In this document: positions 5,123-9,336 of the stretch, one piece after another | How the letters are laid out: each line of letters starts with the position of its first letter | Position numbering within the stretch: the stretch's first letter is position 1 | Assembly: GCA_024276775.1 (NCBI GenBank) | Contig: JAJRWO010000085.1 | Coordinates: 1 to 9,336 of the forward strand | DNA: 9,336 nucleotides | Reading direction: 5' to 3' | DNA from: Gammaproteobacteria bacterium | Lineage (GTDB): Bacteria; Pseudomonadota; Gammaproteobacteria; Tenderiales; Tenderiaceae | Notes under the pieces: model-generated | What the model was told of the DNA's origin: nothing | What the model saw: the letters and a program-made list of their open reading frames with translations, nothing else | Databases searched by the model: none | Position numbers and translations under genes: made by a program

Positions 5123-6319
5123 CTAAGGAACTTTTTTTTTATCCTCTTGCAGTGTTTGTTCCTGCTCTGGTTCGATCTCATCAGGATTAGGGTGTATAAA
5201 ATCCTGATACACAAATTCAGCCACATCTGCCACTTGCTGCGGCGTCAGCACTGCGCCCCAAGCAGGCATTACCGTCCCCGCCTTACCCATCATAATTGCC
5301 TGAAACAGGGCCGGACGATTAAACATGCGCCGCGACTCAATATGGAGAAAATCACGCGGTTTTGGCTGAATGAAATGAGCGCGCGGCCCCAGACCATCAC
5401 CACGCGCACCATGACAGGCGGTACAATTGGCCATATAGATGCCACGACCACGTTTGAAATCAGATTTCAAACCATCAGGAAAAGGCGCGTTCATATCCAC
5501 TTCATGAGCAGCTGCCTGTTGCTGACTAAAGCGCGGTGTCGTACCATGCGAGCCAATCGAGGCTGGCGCACGGCCATGGGATGCAGTCCCTGCATGATCG
5601 CCGCCCAAGGCCCTGGAGCCGGATAAATCCATTATCCCAGCATCCGCAACCACAGCCCCCTTCATGAAGGTGGCACGAATATAGTCCACCACGGCGTGAA
5701 TATCGGTCTCAGACAAACGGTTAGCAAACCCCATCATCGCCGTTTCTTTACGGCCATAAGTCACCGAGGCTAACATGCGCTTACGGGGCAAAATACGACG
5801 CGCCTGAGGCGAGGTAAAATTACGTGGTGATGGATTCAACACAGCATTGGTCCAGGTAGCACCATTGCCTTTATCGCCATGACAAACCCGGCAATGCTCT
5901 TCATACAGCGCCTTACCGTGTTGAAGTCGCGGCTCGGTGGCCCCCAACGCTTCCTCTGATGGAGCCAAGGGCATAAAGGTCGTGCGAATATAATCCACCA
6001 CCCCTTCGATCTGGGGCATGCTCAACCGCCCGTGCCAGCCCACCATGGCCGTACCCTTGCGCCCTTGCGCCACCGAGGCAATCATGCGTTTTCGGTTTAG
6101 TTCGGCGGCAGCACCCGGTGATGTAAAGTCACGCGGTTTGGGGTTCAAACCAAAACGAGCGCGGCTCTGACCATCGCCACGATCGCCATGGCAAACAGCA
6201 CAATTTTCACTGTATATATTGCTGGCCACGTCCTGCGAAACAGGGACGGCCGCCCACACGCTAACCGTCGCGAACATCAATACAAGAATACTCAGAGGTT
6301 TAAACAAGGAAAAACGCAT
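5123..6319 (-). CDS. Exported tri-haem c-type cytochrome; probable N-terminal half of a hexa-haem protein
   Basis: ATG 6319 is preferred (398 residues), because AAGG lies six bases upstream. An in-frame ATG at 6334 adds five residues but has no ribosome site. The signal peptide is MRFSLFKPLSILVLMFATVS, with cleavage near VWA. Numbering from 6319, the haem c sites are CAVCH (40-44), CRVCH (143-147) and CTACH (299-303). Each is followed by a P-x-P-R-[DN]-F segment and a likely distal Met: GTAMVGW, ETAMMGF and GTVMPAW. Domains 1 and 2 are near copies of each other (NPKPRDFTSP against NPSPRNFTSP, then RKRM and GRK), pointing to tandem duplication. A linker of about 50 residues, rich in His, Gly and Ala (HAG, SHG, SHG), separates domains 2 and 3. 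The tail is acidic, ending in EDKKKVP at the A9 run. The protein should act in the periplasm as an electron carrier; its partners are unknown. Transcription starts in the palindromic region shared with the divergent penta-haem gene. Confidence 0.9.
   Translation of the reverse strand: MRFSLFKPLSILVLMFATVSVWAAVPVSQDVASNIYSENCAVCHGDRGDGQSRARFGLNPKPRDFTSPGAAAELNRKRMIASVAQGRKGTAMVGWHGRLSMPQIEGVVDYIRTTFMPLAPSEEALGATEPRLQHGKALYEEHCRVCHGDKGNGATWTNAVLNPSPRNFTSPQARRILPRKRMLASVTYGRKETAMMGFANRLSETDIHAVVDYIRATFMKGAVVADAGIMDLSGSRALGGDHAGTASHGRAPASIGSHGTTPRFSQQQAAAHEVDMNAPFPDGLKSDFKRGRGIYMANCTACHGARGDGLGPRAHFIQPKPRDFLHIESRRMFNRPALFQAIMMGKAGTVMPAWGAVLTPQQVADVAEFVYQDFIHPNPDEIEPEQEQTLQEDKKKVP
5132..5140 (-). 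promoter_or_regulatory. A9 slippery run joining two cytochrome frames (candidate frameshift or slippage site)
   Basis: On the minus strand the 3' end of the first tri-haem gene reads GAT AAA AAA AAA GTT CCT TAG. A -1 shift, or one added A in the RNA, changes it to AAA AGT TCC TTA GCA GCG GAG GTA ATG. That runs without a stop into the second tri-haem gene. Runs of nine or more A's are known to cause polymerase slippage in bacteria and are also slippery for ribosomes. AGAGGA lies just upstream of the run. Homopolymer sequencing error (A9 for A10) is the main alternative and would mean one uninterrupted gene. Confidence 0.6.
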
Positions 6320-6354
6320 TTTTCGCCTTAACATTCACGTTCAGAGTGCATCAA

Positions 6355-6447
6355 GCCAAGCATATATGCCTAGCAAACATTCAAGAAGGGCTATTTTCCA
6401 CTAAAATAAGCATTTGCGCTACCCAAGCTAGGCCTAGTATGCTTGGC
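6355..6447. promoter_or_regulatory. Large near-symmetric palindrome between divergent cytochrome transcripts
   Basis: The left arm 6355-6374 (GCCAAGCATA then TATGCCTAGC) is an almost perfect reverse complement of the right arm 6427-6447 (GCTAGGCCTAG then TATGCTTGGC), with one extra base on the right. A smaller palindrome, TATTTT-CCACT-AAAATA (6392-6408), lies at the exact centre. Each outer arm also holds its own palindrome: GCATATATGC at 6360-6369, and CCAAGC...GCTTGG around TAGGCCTA at 6423-6446. This fits two copies of one operator in opposite orientation, serving both arms of the cassette. Promoter hexamers are weak. The best plus-strand pair is TTCAAG (6380-6385) with TAAAAT (6402-6407), 16 bases apart. 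Confidence 0.6.
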
Positions 6448-6486
6448 GTTTAGTAGTTGTGCGTTAATAAACGGTTAACTTTTGTA

Positions 6487-7230
6487 TTGAAAATTTTGAC
6501 AAAAAATCGGCTTGGCTTGGCACTCGCTTTATGCATTTTATCGGGTTCAGTCCTGGCGGGCACAATTTTAGGCTCTAAACACGATTTCACCGGCCTCAAT
6601 GAGCGCGCTGAAGTCACCGCCATGTCCGGACTGGCCTTTGCCGATTATGGCAACCCCTGTGTCTATTGTCATTTGCCACCGGAAAAAGAAGGTGCCGATT
6701 CCAGCGAGCTTGGCGGCATTCCGGGCTGGAATCGATTTACACCTGCGGTTGACAGTGCCTATGACCTATACGATTCACGCAATCTCGACAACAAAGTCAA
6801 AACCCCCAGCCCGATTAGCCTGTTGTGCCTGTCCTGTCATGACGGCACCCTGGCGGTGGATATGACAGTTTTCAAACCCGATACCTGGAACAGCAGTGAA
6901 GACGCCTCTTTGCATCTACGCCTTAACGGTGGCGACAGCCTGATGAACTGCGGCAAATGCCACAACGGCATTGCTGCCCACAGTATCGAAATCAAACATA
7001 TCGGCACTGATCTGCAAAATGATCACCCAATCTCGATGGAATATGCAGGACTCAACTCAAAAGACCCTGACTTTCGTCCTGTTGATCATGCCTATGGTTT
7101 TGATAACGGTGTGAAAATCTACGACAATAAAGTCGAATGCGCCAGTTGCCACAATGTTCATAATCCTGACGTCAACCTGCTGTTAAGAACCGGTGCCGAG
7201 CGGCTGTGTGAGACATGCCATATAAAATAA
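6487..7230 (+). CDS. Exported penta-haem c-type cytochrome (cytochrome c3-like / doubled CXXCH type)
   Basis: From TTG 6487 the protein has 247 residues and a classical signal peptide (MKILTKNRLGLALALCILSG, cleavage near SVLA/GT). The frame is open back to a TTG at 6457, and neither start has a good ribosome site, so the start is a judgement from the signal peptide. Five haem c sites are present: CVYCH (58-62), CLSCH (114-118), CGKCH (155-159), CASCH (218-222) and CETCH (241-245). The spacing, and phrases such as SLLCLSCHDGTLAVDM, NDHPISMEYAG and VECASCHNVHNP, are typical of doubled-CXXCH multihaem proteins. Several extra His residues (HDF, AHS, NDHP, VDHAY, NVHNP) could be axial ligands for bis-His, low-potential haems. 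The protein should be periplasmic or cell-surface. Its 3' end overlaps the start of the propeller lipoprotein, so the two are probably translated together. Confidence 0.9.
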   Translation: MKILTKNRLGLALALCILSGSVLAGTILGSKHDFTGLNERAEVTAMSGLAFADYGNPCVYCHLPPEKEGADSSELGGIPGWNRFTPAVDSAYDLYDSRNLDNKVKTPSPISLLCLSCHDGTLAVDMTVFKPDTWNSSEDASLHLRLNGGDSLMNCGKCHNGIAAHSIEIKHIGTDLQNDHPISMEYAGLNSKDPDFRPVDHAYGFDNGVKIYDNKVECASCHNVHNPDVNLLLRTGAERLCETCHIK

Positions 7231-8291
7231 ACAAATCGCTACGCTGCCTGGTTTCATTGTTGCTACCGCTGGCACTTGCGGCATGCAGCACTGTTCCACC
7301 CCAGGAAGTATTTATTCCCCCCGTCTATCCGGCAGCACCAGACGAACCTCGTTTCATCTTTGAACGCTCACTGCGTTACAACACCAACATCGAACCCCTG
7401 ACCACGGCCAAGAAACTTCGACGCTATGCCACCGGCGAAGTCGGCAACATCAAAGGGCTAGTCAAACCTTATGGTGTTGCAGTGCAAGATGGCCGTGTTT
7501 ATGTCACCGACACTGTTCAGCGTGCCATTATTATGTTTGACACCAAAAACAATCAATACAAACAGTTTGGTAGTGAAATGCCGGGCCAGTTATTCAAACC
7601 TGTGGGCATCGATATCTCTATGCAAGGCGAAATCTTTGTTGCCGATGTCAGCGCCCGTCATATCAGCGTGTTTGATCTAACCGGTAACTTCCTGCGCTAT
7701 CTTGGCAACAAAGAAATGTTTCGACGCCCCTCTGGTGTGTCAGTATCACGTGATGGCAGCAAGATTTATGTTATCGATACTGGCGGTGTCGACAATCAGC
7801 ATCATCAGATGCTGATCCTTGATTCACAGACGGGGGAGCGGCTCAAAACCATTGGTGAACGTGGCGGCGGCAATGGTCAATTTAACCTGCCCCTGCAAAT
7901 CAGCACCGCTATTGATGGCAGCGTTTATGTGGTGGACAAAGGCAATTTTCGCATTCAGGCCTTTGATGCCGATGGCAATTATAAATTCAGCTTTGGCACC
8001 TTAGGCCGCTACCCTGGCCAGTTTTTTAGTCCCAAAGGGATTAGCACCGATGTAGACGGCAATATCTATGTCGTCGATACGGCCTTTGGCAATGTGCAGA
8101 TATTCAATAACAAGGGCGAGTTATTAATGGTCATTGGCCAGCGCGGCCAGAATAGCGCCCCCGGTAATTACATGCTACCCGCCGGCATTGATGTGGCTGA
8201 AGATGGCCGTGTTTATATCGTTGATCAATTTTTCAGAAAGGTCGATGTCTATCGACCCATTAGCTTGCAACAAAACAGTACTTCTGAGTAA
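7215..8291 (+). CDS. NHL-like beta-propeller lipoprotein
   Basis: ATG 7215 lies inside the end of the penta-haem gene (16-base overlap, different frame), which suggests translational coupling. No strong ribosome site is seen. Residues 1-24 are a lipoprotein signal: a basic start, a hydrophobic LVSLLLPLALAA, then the lipobox LAAC with Cys24. Ser at the next position predicts sorting to the outer membrane. Residues ~70-350 hold about six repeats of the NHL type: a [PG]-x-G-[IV] strand followed by G-x-[IV]-[YF]-V-x-D. Examples are KPYGVAVQDGRVYVTDT, KPVGIDISMQGEIFVAD, RPSGVSVS, GSVYVVDKGNFRIQAFD, SPKGISTDVDGNIYVVDT and LPAGIDVAEDGRVYIVDQ. The expected fold is a six-bladed propeller used for protein binding. 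No haem site is present. Next to a multihaem cytochrome it may be an assembly or anchoring partner, which is inference. The gene ends four bases from the stop of the convergent GGDEF-EAL gene. Confidence 0.9.
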   Translation: MPYKINKSLRCLVSLLLPLALAACSTVPPQEVFIPPVYPAAPDEPRFIFERSLRYNTNIEPLTTAKKLRRYATGEVGNIKGLVKPYGVAVQDGRVYVTDTVQRAIIMFDTKNNQYKQFGSEMPGQLFKPVGIDISMQGEIFVADVSARHISVFDLTGNFLRYLGNKEMFRRPSGVSVSRDGSKIYVIDTGGVDNQHHQMLILDSQTGERLKTIGERGGGNGQFNLPLQISTAIDGSVYVVDKGNFRIQAFDADGNYKFSFGTLGRYPGQFFSPKGISTDVDGNIYVVDTAFGNVQIFNNKGELLMVIGQRGQNSAPGNYMLPAGIDVAEDGRVYIVDQFFRKVDVYRPISLQQNSTSE

Positions 8292-8295
8292 GACG

Positions 8296-9336
8296 TTACA
8301 AACGCCAGTCCGAACTTTTAGCCCACTCAACCAAATCATCAGCAGGCATTGGCTTAGCCATGTAATAACCTTGCACAGCATCGCAACCCATTTCTTTCAG
8401 GCGCTCATAAACGGCTTGCGTTTCAACCCCCTCAGCAACCACGCTAATACCAATATTATGGGCAAGATCAATTACCGAGCGAACAATCATGGCATCACTT
8501 TTATCCTCCAACATGCCGGTGACAAATGACTTATCGATCTTCAATTCATCTACCGGCATCTGTTTCAGGTGTGCCAACGAAGAATAGCCGGTTCCAAAAT
8601 CATCAATCGATAACTTTATGCCCATGGCGCTAAGACGATTCAACACATGTAGCGCTCGGTCAGGATCTGCCATAATCGCCGTTTCAGTAATTTCTAATTG
8701 CAACTGCCTAGGGTCACCGCCATATTTGTCAATGAGCTGCGTCACCTTATCGGGAAAATGAATATCCTGTAAATTACGCACTGACAGGTTCACGGCAACA
8801 TCCAGACCGAGTACATTAAAATATTCGTTACAGGTTTTTAAACCTTCTTTCAACGCCCACTGACTCAACGGCGCAATCAGTCCTGTTTGCTCTGCCAGCG
8901 GCACAAATTCATCCGGTTGCATTAAACCATTCTGAGGGTGTTGCCAGCGCACCAATGACTCGACACCGTAAATCTGACCTGTTTTGAGGTCAACCTTAGG
9001 CTGATAGTGCAATAACAGCTGATCACCTTCGATAGCACCACGCAGTTCACCCAACAACGCCAGATTACGCAGGCTGTGTTGGTCTATGCTAGGGTCATAC
9101 ACCGCCGAACCACGATGGCCCCGCTTGGCCACATACATGGCCACATCAGCACGTTGCAACAACGCCACCTCATCTTCACCATGCTGCGGATATAAAGTAA
9201 TACCGATGCTGCCCCCAACATGCAACATCTGCCCACCAATCAACAATGGTTCTTCAATAATTTGCAGCAGCTTATCGGCCAGGGCCTTTGCCTGATTCAA
9301 ATTGGTATTCGGCAACAAGATGGCAAATTCATCCCC
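8296..9336 (-). CDS. GGDEF-EAL cyclic-di-GMP signalling protein, C-terminal part (5' end outside window)
   Basis: The frame is open to the window edge and begins GDEFAILLPN, the end of a GGDEF motif, so an N-terminal diguanylate cyclase-type domain continues outside. The rest of that domain ends in GGSIGITLYPQHG and ADVAMYVAKRGHRG. A complete EAL domain follows: LHYQPKVD, YGVESLVRW (the EAL signature reads ESL), NLSVRNLQD, LEITETAIM, SIDDFGTGYSSLAHL, LKIDKSFV, VVAEGVET and GYYMAKPMP. The Glu, Asn and Asp metal ligands and the Lys and Glu of the active site are kept, so c-di-GMP phosphodiesterase activity is likely. Cyclase activity cannot be judged, because the first Gly of GGDEF and the sensor region are outside. 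It is cytoplasmic or membrane-bound and could control biofilm or motility. It is convergent with the propeller gene and need not be functionally linked to it. Confidence 0.92.
   Translation of the reverse strand, partial: GDEFAILLPNTNLNQAKALADKLLQIIEEPLLIGGQMLHVGGSIGITLYPQHGEDEVALLQRADVAMYVAKRGHRGSAVYDPSIDQHSLRNLALLGELRGAIEGDQLLLHYQPKVDLKTGQIYGVESLVRWQHPQNGLMQPDEFVPLAEQTGLIAPLSQWALKEGLKTCNEYFNVLGLDVAVNLSVRNLQDIHFPDKVTQLIDKYGGDPRQLQLEITETAIMADPDRALHVLNRLSAMGIKLSIDDFGTGYSSLAHLKQMPVDELKIDKSFVTGMLEDKSDAMIVRSVIDLAHNIGISVVAEGVETQAVYERLKEMGCDAVQGYYMAKPMPADDLVEWAKSSDWRL

Noticed and set aside
4949..5626. A 225-codon plus-strand open frame across the junction of the two tri-haem genes
   Set aside because: It is antisense to clear CXXCH cytochrome coding sequence, its product is rich in Arg, His and Cys with no recognisable motif, and it has no ribosome site. 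It is a shadow of the real genes.
8296..9318. A complete EAL-only protein starting at TTG 9318
   Set aside because: The frame continues upstream to the window edge and encodes GDEFAI, the end of a GGDEF motif, so the gene is a partial GGDEF-EAL gene.

Overview
The window looks like a chromosomal segment of a gammaproteobacterium. It opens with the order envC - ctp (S41 protease) - yibQ, a cell-envelope cluster common in that class. Base composition is moderate and fairly even across the coding regions, and no phage, complete insertion sequence, tRNA, rRNA or CRISPR array is visible. The species cannot be named from the sequence alone.

Layout. Positions 1-2936 (+) hold the 3' end of envC (amidase activator), a periplasmic C-terminal processing protease and a YibQ-like divergent polysaccharide deacetylase, closed by a strong intrinsic terminator at 3037-3070. 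Positions 2937-3633 have no convincing intact gene. This stretch contains the terminator, short repeats, a promoter-like pair, a nested hairpin and minus-strand coding-like fragments that may be a decayed gene. A gamma-class carbonic anhydrase-like protein follows at 3634-4176 (+).

The rest is mostly a c-type cytochrome cassette around a divergent control region. On the minus strand, 6319-5123 encodes an exported tri-haem cytochrome, and 5111-4173 encodes a second tri-haem protein with no signal peptide. On the plus strand, 6487-7230 encodes an exported penta-haem cytochrome of the doubled-CXXCH type, overlapped by 7215-8291, an outer-membrane-type lipoprotein with an NHL-like beta-propeller. 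The approximately 150 bp between the divergent arms carries a large, nearly symmetric palindrome (6355-6447). The window ends in a minus-strand GGDEF-EAL cyclic-di-GMP protein cut by the window edge.

The most notable observation is a run of nine A's (minus strand, 5140-5132) five bases before the stop of the first tri-haem gene. A -1 shift there, by transcriptional slippage, ribosomal frameshifting or a true A10 in the genome, joins it in frame to the second tri-haem gene with no intervening stop. The result is an exported hexa-haem cytochrome of about 715 residues. This would explain how the second half, which has three haem sites but no export signal, reaches the periplasm where haem c is attached. 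I infer that the cassette serves periplasmic or cell-surface electron transfer, with the propeller lipoprotein as a possible scaffold. No electron donor, acceptor or porin is encoded in the window, so the pathway is open.
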